Shown here piece by piece: positions 7,191 through 14,030 of a DNA stretch of 16,916 bases (position 1 is its first letter; the number at the start of each line of letters is the position of its first letter). The DNA is from JAYTQG01 sp043746815 (GTDB taxonomy: Bacteria > Actinomycetota > Thermoleophilia > Miltoncostaeales > Miltoncostaeaceae). Under the pieces are notes generated by a model. The model saw only the letters and a list, made by a program, of their open reading frames with translations. It made no database searches and was not told the origin of the DNA. The stretch is from assembly GCA_043746815.1 (NCBI GenBank), contig JAYTQG010000222.1, forward strand, positions 1-16,916, written 5' to 3'. Position numbers and translations under genes: made by a program.

Positions 7191-8093
7191 TCAGCTCTTC
7201 GCCCCGTTGAGTACGGGGGTCTTGATGGCGCCCGACTGTAGTCCCCACTTACTGAGGATCTTCCCGTAGGTGCCGTTCGCGATCAGTTTTTTCACTGCTG
7301 CGAGTGTCGGCTTTGCCAGGCCGGAGCCCTTCGGGATTGCGATCCCGTATGGGGCTGTTCCGTAGGCACTGCCGGTGAGCTTGAACTTTGCGCTGGACTT
7401 CTTGACCGCGTAGGCCGCGACGGGGGTGTCGGCCATCACGACCTCAACCCGCTTGCTCGCGAGTGCCAGGTTCGCGCCGTTCTGGTCCGGAAAGACCGAC
7501 AGGGAGACGCCCGCCTTCTTGGCGGTCTTGCACGCCTTGTCCTGGGTCGCGACATCGGTCGCCTGCGTGGTGCCGCGCTCGACACCGACAGTGTGTCCGC
7601 ACAGGGCGCTGAGCCCGGAGATGCTTGGTCCACCCGCGCTTTGCACGAAGAAGGACGTTCCAGCCGAGAAGTAGGTGACGAAGTCCACAACCTTCTGGCG
7701 CTCGAGCGTGTCGGTGAATGACGACATTCCAAGGTCGTACTTCTTCGCCGCAAGGCCGGGAATGATGGAGTCAAAGCCCGCGTTTTTGACGTTGGCCTTC
7801 AGACCCATCACGGTCGCGATGGCCTGGGCGAGGTCAACATCCATGCCGATAACCGTCTTGCCATCTGCATCGACGAACTCATTGGGTGCGTAGCTGGCGT
7901 CGGCTGCGACGGTCAGCGTCCCCTTGGCGGCAAGCGCTGCTGGCACCTGTTTCGCGATTGCAGCGTCCTTCGTCGCACCGAATGACGAGGTGGCTGCGCT
8001 GGCGGTTGCGACAAGGCTGAACGAACCGACGGCGATGGCCGCGGCGATCGCTCGCCCTTGTACACGCGGGGTACTTGATGGGCTGATCTTCAA
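7191..8093 (-). CDS. Polar amino-acid ABC transporter, substrate-binding protein
   Basis: Extracellular solute-binding protein of family 3 (300 aa). A signal peptide covers about residues 1-33 and ends ATASAA. Typical family segments follow: LTVAADASYAPNEFVD at 60-75, GMDVDLAQAIA at 83-93, FDSIIPGL at 107-114, RQKVVDFV at 132-139 and VGVERGTTQ at 169-177. Cys165 and Cys188 sit where relatives have a disulfide. There is no lipobox Cys near the signal cleavage site, which is unusual for a Gram-positive-type binding protein; it may be released or held by the permease. The start is TTG at 8093, supported by GGGAGG placed 5 nt upstream. It is the first gene of the operon. Substrate unknown. Confidence 0.94.
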   Translation of the reverse strand: MKISPSSTPRVQGRAIAAAIAVGSFSLVATASAATSSFGATKDAAIAKQVPAALAAKGTLTVAADASYAPNEFVDADGKTVIGMDVDLAQAIATVMGLKANVKNAGFDSIIPGLAAKKYDLGMSSFTDTLERQKVVDFVTYFSAGTSFFVQSAGGPSISGLSALCGHTVGVERGTTQATDVATQDKACKTAKKAGVSLSVFPDQNGANLALASKRVEVVMADTPVAAYAVKKSSAKFKLTGSAYGTAPYGIAIPKGSGLAKPTLAAVKKLIANGTYGKILSKWGLQSGAIKTPVLNGAKS

Positions 8094-8098
8094 CGGGG

Positions 8099-8104
8099 CC
8101 TCCC
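8099..8104 (-). promoter_or_regulatory. Ribosome binding site that fixes the TTG start of the binding protein
   Basis: GGGAGG on the minus strand lies 5 nt before the TTG at 8093. It is the strongest Shine-Dalgarno in the window and compensates for the rare start codon. Confidence 0.75.
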
Positions 8105-8115
8105 GATCGTGAGAT

Positions 8116-8129
8116 GCGCCCGGCGGCGC
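8116..8129 (-). promoter_or_regulatory. Small GC hairpin in the leader of the importer operon
   Basis: GCGCC, loop GCCG, GGCGC makes a perfect 5-bp stem on the minus strand, 51 nt downstream of the preceding gene's stop and 22 nt before the start codon of the binding protein. There is no T-tract. It could slow read-through from the chitinase gene or act in the leader; evidence is weak. Confidence 0.25.
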
Positions 8130-8157
8130 TGGGCAACCGGAAACGCGAAACGCGCCG

Positions 8158-8163
8158 AGGATA
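8158..8163 (-). promoter_or_regulatory. Candidate -10 box of the amino-acid importer operon
   Basis: TATCCT on the minus strand lies 17 nt after the chitinase-like gene's stop and would give a leader of about 58 nt. The nearest -35-like site (CTGACG) is too close for normal spacing, so this is tentative. Confidence 0.3.
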
Positions 8164-8179
8164 CTCCTTGCTTACATCG

Positions 8180-9340
8180 TCAGCGCGAGAGTGCCTTCAG
8201 CAATGTGAATCCGCTGTCGTCGGATCCAAGGTCCCAGGACATCACCCCGGCCAGTCCCTGTGCCCTGGCGTAGCGGCGTTTCGCGGCGATACTCCTCGGA
8301 GTCTCGTAGCTGAGGAACGATTTCTGGCGGGCGCTGTAGCGGTATGCGGCCTCGCTGCGCGTGTCGTAATAGTCGACGAAGCCCGCTGCGGCGTTCAATT
8401 TGCTGGCCTCGGGCGCATCGATCTGGTTACTTCGAGACCCGGTGCAGTGCTGCCGGAGTCCATCCCCTTTCGGACCGGGCTCGACGCCTTCGAAGAGCGT
8501 CCCGTAGAAGGGAATCCCGAGGACGATCTTGTTCGCCGGAACACCCAGCCGCTTCCATGCCGCGACCGCGACCGCACCACCATTCCGGACGTATGGATCC
8601 CCTGCCATTGGGCGCAGGGCAGCCTGGTGGCCAGCGCCCCCGCCGCCCTCGGAGCAGTTCCACGGTCCGCGCATCGAGTACGCCATCACATTCCAAAAGT
8701 CCACCGACGCCGCGGCTGCCGGAGGAGTTTCGAGTTTGCCCTGCTCGTTGTAGGGATCCTCCGCCAGGTAGGCGACGGCGGCACTGAGGGTGTAGTGCCG
8801 GTGCGTTCGGGCAGTCACACGCTCCAATTCGCGACGCAGGGCGGCCATGTAGTCCACGAAGTTCTGCGGCTCTGCAGTCCCCGGTTTCGGCGACTCCCAA
8901 TCGATATCGATCCCGTCAAAGCCATTTTTTTCCATGAACGCCACGGCATCCTTCGCAGCCGCGTCTCGAGTGGCTGGCGCCGTGACCTTCGCGAAGTAGC
9001 TGCTCCAGTCGCCTGCCCCGCCAAACCCCAGGACGACCTTGAGACCGGGAAGTCTTGCGCGGCGTGAGGTGAGGTACGCCACGTTTGCGGCGAAGTCCTT
9101 GTCGAAGTCCTTCGGCCGAACGCGTCCATCGGGGCCATATTCGACAAAGGCGTAGACAATCTGCGTGAGCCGTTCCAATGGAATCTGACGCAGGTTGGTC
9201 CGGTAGAACGGAAAGTAGGAGATGACGGCCTTTGAGGCGCTCTTGGCCTGCTGCCCCGCCCGTGATTGTCCGGTCGCCGCCATGGATGCCGCGGCAACCG
9301 CGGCGACCGCGAGGAGTGAGGTCCTTCGGGGAGCGTTCAT
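8180..9340 (-). CDS. Secreted glycoside hydrolase family 18 (chitinase-like)
   Basis: A 386-residue exported enzyme. Residues 1-29 are a signal peptide (MNAPRRTSLL, Ala-rich core, SRAG). One GH18 TIM barrel fills the rest. Strand 4 carries the full catalytic motif DGIDIDWE at 142-149, with Glu149 the expected proton donor and Asp145/Asp147 the assisting pair. Other family marks are VVLGFGG at 102-108, MAYSM at 219-223 and GVMSWDLGSD near the C-terminus. The usual MxYD Asp is Ser222 here, which may affect substrate or mechanism. There is no carbohydrate-binding module or membrane anchor. The likely activity is cleavage of beta-1,4-N-acetylglucosamine polymers, though GH18 also includes endo-N-acetylglucosaminidases and inactive binders. 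The start is ATG 9340 with a -10 box 6 nt before it. Confidence 0.94.
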   Translation of the reverse strand: MNAPRRTSLLAVAAVAAASMAATGQSRAGQQAKSASKAVISYFPFYRTNLRQIPLERLTQIVYAFVEYGPDGRVRPKDFDKDFAANVAYLTSRRARLPGLKVVLGFGGAGDWSSYFAKVTAPATRDAAAKDAVAFMEKNGFDGIDIDWESPKPGTAEPQNFVDYMAALRRELERVTARTHRHYTLSAAVAYLAEDPYNEQGKLETPPAAAASVDFWNVMAYSMRGPWNCSEGGGGAGHQAALRPMAGDPYVRNGGAVAVAAWKRLGVPANKIVLGIPFYGTLFEGVEPGPKGDGLRQHCTGSRSNQIDAPEASKLNAAAGFVDYYDTRSEAAYRYSARQKSFLSYETPRSIAAKRRYARAQGLAGVMSWDLGSDDSGFTLLKALSR

Positions 9341-9346
9341 CTTCGT

Positions 9347-9352
9347 AGGCTA
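9347..9352 (-). promoter_or_regulatory. Leaderless-type -10 box of the GH18 gene, formed at a CTAG end
   Basis: TAGCCT on the minus strand is followed by 6 nt and the ATG at 9340. Its TAG is the end of the CTAG that flanks the 167-bp palindromic element, so the element supplies or abuts the promoter, with any -35 lying inside it. Confidence 0.5.
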
Positions 9353-9516
9353 GTGGCCTGACTTGGATTTGGCGCACCATCCCGACGGCTGCGACGCGTC
9401 GCGATGCTGTGTCCGAGACTTCCCACGTATTCCCGATACGCGAGAAGGTCGTCGTCCTTGCCTCGCTCGGTCTCGCTGGCCGGATCTGGCACACCAAACC
9501 GAAGTCAGACCACTAG
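9350..9516 (-). repeat. 167-bp imperfect palindrome bounded by CTAG, MITE-like and strongly structured as RNA
   Basis: The stretch is symmetrical about 9433. Its ends are CTAG followed by TGGCCTGACTTGGATTTGG (plus strand, left) and CTAG followed by TGGTCTGACTTCGGTTTGG (minus strand, right); 20 of the 26 terminal bases match. The centre is CGTAT, loop TCCCG, ATACG, inside a longer apical stem. In minus-strand RNA five of the six outer mismatches become G-U pairs (25 of 26 paired), and the apical stem becomes 12 consecutive pairs with two G-U. The middle part pairs only partly. CTAG at both ends looks like a target duplication, suggesting a small non-autonomous mobile element. It encodes no protein. 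It fills the whole gap between the 711-aa gene and the GH18 gene and may also act as terminator or processing site. Confidence 0.75.
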
Positions 9517-11648
9517 CGACCATCCAATTGTCGGAAGGCGGTTGCGAGGGTGGCGAAGCCACGCTTTGGGCGTTCGTGCCAGGTGACCGTGTTCCAGTCC
9601 TTCCAGGCGTAGCCCGTGGTGGGGAGGATGTTCCTCCCAACGACGGCCGTGATACCGAGCGGCCCTCTGGACGACATGGCCGTGACGGTGCCATCCAGGT
9701 GGGGAACGTCCACACGGTGACTGGATGGATCCGAGTAGGTCAGCATGCTCCACGGGATACGCATCTCAACAACTCTGCCGCGTGCCGCGACCAGATGACG
9801 ATCGTCAAATCGCGGACTGCTGGTATCAGTGGTTCCCCATGGGAGCGTGCCGCGATCGACGAGTTCAACGGGGCGAATCTCGCCCGTCGAGGGAATCCGT
9901 AGCGGGAAGCTGGCGATCTGACGTTGAGCGATCCAGGCGCCGCTTTCGGGGACCAGCTGAGCGAGATCCACGGGCACGTACTTCTTCACCACACCGAACT
10001 GGAACGCGAGCGGTTCGGTCCAGGCGGCCTGCGCGATGTGCGCCTGGGGTCCTGGTCCGACGGTGACGGCAACCTCGGCGGCAGGGTCAACGCCAGGACG
10101 ACCGGGAAGGCCGCGGTTCCCTCCGGGTCGGGCGTCAAAGCCCAGGGTTGCTGCCTTCTTCTGCCAGAGGCTTGCCTTGGCGAGGCGCAACTTCACGTAG
10201 ACGTACTCCACGTCGTGCGTCACCCGGACCTCGCGGATCGGTCCCGCCGAGCTGGCGATGGTCTTCGCCCGTTGGTGTGCCCACTCGGCGCCATTTCCGT
10301 CGACCGTGATGGTCGGTTTCAACCCCGGCTCGGCGGCGACGATCCCGAAGTGTTCTTCATTTGTCAGCGGGTTTCGCCACAAGCTGCGGCGGTCGGACGG
10401 CAGCTCGTACTTGACGGTATTCCAGGTGAATTTGAACCACTCATCGATCCACTCGAAGACGGCGCCTCCCGCGAAGCCTTCATCGTGGATATCACGAAGC
10501 ATGGCTGCGTTCTTGTGCGCCGAGTCCTGTTCCGAGTGTCCACCTTGGTCGCGTCCGTTTGGCCCGTAGTGCGCGATGCCAAGGCTCGTCGGCTGGCCAA
10601 ACTCCGTGATCATCACGGCCTGACCGGCAGCTGCGTGGTAGGCCTTCAATGCATGCAGGTACCCCGCGTACGCGTCAACGGCGCCATCCCGGGGGCGTCG
10701 GTACACCTGATAGTCCGGCTGGATCCGAAGGAGGTCCGGGTAGTACGGGTATGCGTGGTAGCTCGCGAAAAAGCCAGCTGGCCAGGCAGGCATTGCCCGC
10801 ACATGAGTTGCGTCGAGCGAGACCTGGTCCTCTTCGACAAAGGGCTCGTCCGGATGGTGCAGAGGATCCAGGGTGACCCAGTTCGTGAAGGTCAGTGGGC
10901 GCGACCATCCGCGGGCAGCTTCGAGCCCGGCCGTGTAGTCCAGGATCGAGGCCAGCCAGCTCTCCATCGGTGACGCCTCGGGCGTCGCGGAGATATACGT
11001 GCCCTGAAACGGTGGCGTGCCAGCGTGGAGTTGATCGGTGTTCAGTACGCCGTAGGGGTCCCACTCCACCCCGAGCGACCACGACAGCAACCACGGTGAG
11101 ATGTCGCTGCCAAAATGCCCTCCGGCATGACCTCGGCGAAGGGGCAGGTCAGCGGTGCCGTGGACAACGGCCACGGCGTCGGCGATCTCCGCACGAAATC
11201 CGTTCGTTACTTCCGAGTCGTACGCATCGTTGGTTTCCGTGAAGCGCTCTTCAGGAATCCAGACCCCGTGGAGGACATAGATCGGCGCCCTCGGGTGGGC
11301 GAGGTTGTAGGCACGCAGCGCGTCATAGAAATCGGGCCGCAGGATCGTGTAGACCCGTACGACGTTTGCGCCGAGTTTTCCGATGCCGGTCAGCCAGCGG
11401 TCGTAGACGGGGCGCGTGGCGGCGACCTCCCCGGGCTGGGTTCCGGGAATTGTGGAGCCGATGTTGACCCCTGCCCAAAAGCGGGGAACGAAGGCCCCAT
11501 CCATCGCTTCGTCAACACCGCTGCCGTTCACTCTGGCAGGCAGCTTCAGACCATCTACCGAGATGGGCGCGGCCCCAGCGGACGCCGACCCGCCGACAGA
11601 TGCCAATACCGCACAGGCAAGGAAGATCCGAATGGGGGATGAGGCCAC
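9513..11648 (-). CDS. Secreted clan-A-like glycoside hydrolase with C-terminal CBM9-like domain
   Basis: A 711-residue exported protein. The signal peptide is at about 1-27 (MASSPIRIFLACAVLA...ASAGA). Residues about 50-440 look like a TIM-barrel glycoside hydrolase: FWAGVNIGSTIPG at 57-69, RVYTILRPDFY at 98-108, GVEWDPYG at 193-200, SYHAYPYYPD at 296-305, MITEFGQP at 346-353 and FEWIDEW at 398-404. Glu195 and Glu349 are in the places expected for acid/base and nucleophile of clan GH-A. From about 445, VDGNGAEWA starts a beta-rich part resembling CBM9 or DOMON carbohydrate-binding modules. The exact family and substrate are not recognised. The GTG at 11648 is the first possible start after an in-frame TGA; purines AAAGG touch it, too close for a normal Shine-Dalgarno. 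The TAG stop is part of the CTAG at the palindrome's edge. Confidence 0.85.
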   Translation of the reverse strand: MASSPIRIFLACAVLASVGGSASAGAAPISVDGLKLPARVNGSGVDEAMDGAFVPRFWAGVNIGSTIPGTQPGEVAATRPVYDRWLTGIGKLGANVVRVYTILRPDFYDALRAYNLAHPRAPIYVLHGVWIPEERFTETNDAYDSEVTNGFRAEIADAVAVVHGTADLPLRRGHAGGHFGSDISPWLLSWSLGVEWDPYGVLNTDQLHAGTPPFQGTYISATPEASPMESWLASILDYTAGLEAARGWSRPLTFTNWVTLDPLHHPDEPFVEEDQVSLDATHVRAMPAWPAGFFASYHAYPYYPDLLRIQPDYQVYRRPRDGAVDAYAGYLHALKAYHAAAGQAVMITEFGQPTSLGIAHYGPNGRDQGGHSEQDSAHKNAAMLRDIHDEGFAGGAVFEWIDEWFKFTWNTVKYELPSDRRSLWRNPLTNEEHFGIVAAEPGLKPTITVDGNGAEWAHQRAKTIASSAGPIREVRVTHDVEYVYVKLRLAKASLWQKKAATLGFDARPGGNRGLPGRPGVDPAAEVAVTVGPGPQAHIAQAAWTEPLAFQFGVVKKYVPVDLAQLVPESGAWIAQRQIASFPLRIPSTGEIRPVELVDRGTLPWGTTDTSSPRFDDRHLVAARGRVVEMRIPWSMLTYSDPSSHRVDVPHLDGTVTAMSSRGPLGITAVVGRNILPTTGYAWKDWNTVTWHERPKRGFATLATAFRQLDGR

Positions 11649-11740
11649 CCTTTGATATCGGTGCGATCACGCCTCGCCTTGAGCGCTACGCCGTACGTGT
11701 GTCTGGCGAGCCGCGCAGTTCTGGGAGTAGCCTCAGGGGA
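11649..11740. other. Divergent intergenic region
   Basis: 92 bp between the divergently transcribed 711-aa hydrolase and the aldehyde dehydrogenase. It must hold both promoters. Only the plus-strand -10 (11728-11733) is clear; for the minus strand the sequence around GATATC just upstream of the GTG is a poor candidate. Confidence 0.5.
11728..11733 (+). promoter_or_regulatory. Leaderless-type -10 box of the aldehyde dehydrogenase gene
   Basis: TAGCCT lies 7 nt upstream of the GTG at 11741 and is identical to the GH18 gene's box. AGGGGA directly abuts the GTG, too close to serve as a normal Shine-Dalgarno, which supports a leaderless message starting at the GTG. Confidence 0.5.
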
Positions 11741-13201
11741 GTGTCCGACGCGCAACAGCAGGTAGTCGACGCCGTCCCAAAACTGCTCGTTGTTGGCGGT
11801 GAGTGGCGTCCCGCCGCCTCGGGAGATGTCTTCCCTGTCGAGGATCCGTCGACGGGTCGCGTCCTTTGTCATGTTGCTGACGCCGGGCCCGGTGATGCGA
11901 TTGCCGCGCTCGATGGTGCCGCTGCGGCACAGGCGGCATGGGCTGAAACGCCTCCTCGCGAGCGTGGGGAAATTCTGCGACGTTCGTTCGAGTTGCTGAC
12001 CGAGCGCAAAGCGGATCTGGCGCTTTTGATGACACTCGAAATGGGCAAGCCGCTCGCGGAGTCTGAAGCTGAGGTCGCATACGCGGCCGAGTTCCTGCGG
12101 TGGTTCTCCGAGGAAGCCGTTCGAATTGACGGCCGCTATACGCGCTCGCCCGACGGCTCGGCCCGTACGATCGTGATGCATCGCCCCGTCGGGCCGTGCC
12201 TCCTGATCACTCCGTGGAACTTTCCGATGGCGATGGGGACACGCAAGATCGGTCCGGCGGTGGCGGCTGGCTGCACCATGATCATCAAACCCGCCGAAGC
12301 GACGCCGCTCTCGACCCTCGCGCTCGCCGAGATCCTGTTTGAGGCTGGCCTGCCGCGCGGTGTCCTTAGCGTCCTTACGACCTCCACCGCGAGTGAAACG
12401 ACTGCGCCGCTGCTGGCCGATGCTCGACTTCGGAAGGTGTCGTTCACGGGGTCCACGGAGGTCGGCCGGATGTTGGTCGAGCGCTCCGCACCGAATCTCC
12501 TTCGCCTCTCGATGGAACTCGGCGGCAACGCACCGTTCTTGGTATTCGACGACGCCGACCTGGACGATGCAGTGGACGGGGCGATGATCGCCAAGCTGCG
12601 CAACATGGGTGAGTCCTGCGTGGCGGCAAACCGTTTCCTCGTTGCCGAACAGGTCGCCGAGGAGTTCAGCTCGCGACTCACCTCGCGGATGGGTGCACTC
12701 CGGGTCGGACGCGGGACCGAGCCTGGAGTTGACGTCGGGCCACTGATTGACGCTGATCAGCGTGCAAAGGTCGACGCGCTTGTCGCGGACGCGATCGCCA
12801 AAGGTGCTCGCTGCCGTGTGGGTGGGCAAACCCCAGATGGACCTGGCTATTTCTACCCGCCGACGGTGCTGGACCGGGTTCCGTCGGACGCGAATATCCT
12901 CCGTGAAGAGGTCTTCGGGCCGGTCGCACCGATCACCACGTTTTCGTCAGAAGATGAGGCCATCGCCGCCGCGAACGACAGCCCGTTTGGTCTGGTGGCC
13001 TACGTATTCACACGGGACATCGCGCGCGCGTTTCGGGTGGTCGACGCGCTGGAGACTGGGATGGTGGGAGTCAACCAGGGCATGGTCTCGAACCCGGCTG
13101 CACCCTTCGGCGGGATGAAGCAGTCAGGATTTGGCCGCGAGGGCGGGCGCGAAGGAATTGGCGAGTACCTTGAGGTGCGCCACATCGCCCTGAAGCGATG
13201 A
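11741..13201 (+). CDS. NAD(P)-dependent succinate-semialdehyde dehydrogenase-like enzyme
   Basis: Cytoplasmic aldehyde dehydrogenase, 486 aa, closest by eye to the GabD/SSADH group that oxidises succinate semialdehyde to succinate in 4-aminobutyrate and related catabolism. Motifs are TPWNFP at 157-162 (Asn160), IIKPAEATP at 181-189 (Lys183), the cofactor loop GSTEVG at 237-242, MELGG at 258-262 (Glu259 general base), GESCVAANRF at 290-299 with catalytic Cys293, and EEVFGP at 389-394. Glu186 after KPA resembles the NAD-preferring pattern rather than the Ser of NADP-using E. coli GabD, so NAD is likely. The start is GTG 11741 because of the box 7 nt upstream; the open frame reaches 11600 but overlaps the divergent gene. 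Other aldehydes remain possible. Confidence 0.92.
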   Translation: MSDAQQQVVDAVPKLLVVGGEWRPAASGDVFPVEDPSTGRVLCHVADAGPGDAIAALDGAAAAQAAWAETPPRERGEILRRSFELLTERKADLALLMTLEMGKPLAESEAEVAYAAEFLRWFSEEAVRIDGRYTRSPDGSARTIVMHRPVGPCLLITPWNFPMAMGTRKIGPAVAAGCTMIIKPAEATPLSTLALAEILFEAGLPRGVLSVLTTSTASETTAPLLADARLRKVSFTGSTEVGRMLVERSAPNLLRLSMELGGNAPFLVFDDADLDDAVDGAMIAKLRNMGESCVAANRFLVAEQVAEEFSSRLTSRMGALRVGRGTEPGVDVGPLIDADQRAKVDALVADAIAKGARCRVGGQTPDGPGYFYPPTVLDRVPSDANILREEVFGPVAPITTFSSEDEAIAAANDSPFGLVAYVFTRDIARAFRVVDALETGMVGVNQGMVSNPAAPFGGMKQSGFGREGGREGIGEYLEVRHIALKR

Positions 13202-13202
13202 C

Positions 13203-14030
13203 TTAGTTCGAGATCGTCTTGTTGTACGCCCGAATCGCGAGCGGGGCGCATACGGCGATGATGATGCCCATCCAGATCACGCTGTAGAGCACCGAATGCT
13301 GGAGGGACCACGGCAGCTGGTGCCCTTCAAGCGTGCTTGGATTGCCGAACAGACTGCGCAGCGCCTCGGCCACCGTCGTGACCGGATTCCATTCGGCGAA
13401 CGTCCGAAGACCGGCCGGTAAATCGGTAACGGGCACGAACGTGCTGGCAATGAACGTGAGGGGGAAGATCACGACGAAACCGATCCCCTGCACGGCCTCC
13501 GGGGTGGGGAGAACGCTGCCGATCAGCACACCCAACCAGATGATCGCGAACGAGAAACCGATCATCAGGGCGTATGCCTCAATGGCCTTGATCGCCGACG
13601 TGTGGATGCGCCAACCCACGACGAGCCCGCAGAGGGACATGAGCGTGATCGGGAGCAGGGCACGAATCAAGCTTGAAACGGCATGCCCGGCGAGCACCGA
13701 CCCTCGTGCCATTGGGAGGGAGCGGAATCGGTCGATCGCGCCATTTGTACGGTCATACGCCAGTGCGATCGCGACGCCAAAGGCGCCAAAGACGATCGTC
13801 TGGGAGAAGATTCCACCCATCAAAAACTCGCGGTAGTTGCTTTTTGGAATCTTGATCGAGCCGCCGAACACGAATGCGAACAGCAAGACGAACATGATCG
13901 GCTGAATCGTTACGTCGGCAAGTGCTTCTGGCTGCCTGCGCATGTGCAGGAGGCCCCGTTTCGCGACCACCCACGTGTCGTGGACGAGGCTGCCGCGCCG
14001 CTCGGCCACTGGCGGGATGACGACGCTCAT
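13203..14030 (-). CDS. DrrB-type ABC-2 exporter permease
   Basis: Integral membrane partner (275 aa) of the ATPase encoded just upstream. It is an ABC-2 permease of the DrrB/daunorubicin-resistance type. Six hydrophobic helices are seen near 41-56, 72-92, 119-140, 150-172, 182-201 and 248-266. The family pattern FIASTFVPVTDLPAGLRTFA followed by EWNPVT covers 193-218. An amphipathic N-terminus (DTWVVAKRGLLHMRRQPEAL) precedes the first helix, as in relatives. The ATG overlaps the ATPase stop as ATGA. The stop codon is separated by a single base from that of the convergent dehydrogenase gene. The exported compound cannot be inferred; no biosynthetic gene is adjacent. Confidence 0.94.
   Translation of the reverse strand: MSVVIPPVAERRGSLVHDTWVVAKRGLLHMRRQPEALADVTIQPIMFVLLFAFVFGGSIKIPKSNYREFLMGGIFSQTIVFGAFGVAIALAYDRTNGAIDRFRSLPMARGSVLAGHAVSSLIRALLPITLMSLCGLVVGWRIHTSAIKAIEAYALMIGFSFAIIWLGVLIGSVLPTPEAVQGIGFVVIFPLTFIASTFVPVTDLPAGLRTFAEWNPVTTVAEALRSLFGNPSTLEGHQLPWSLQHSVLYSVIWMGIIIAVCAPLAIRAYNKTISN

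Noticed and set aside
11555..12829. Minus-strand open frame of 424 codons opposite the aldehyde dehydrogenase
   Set aside because: It is antisense to a clear ALDH with all catalytic motifs; its composition (Arg, His, Gly-rich) has no family resemblance.
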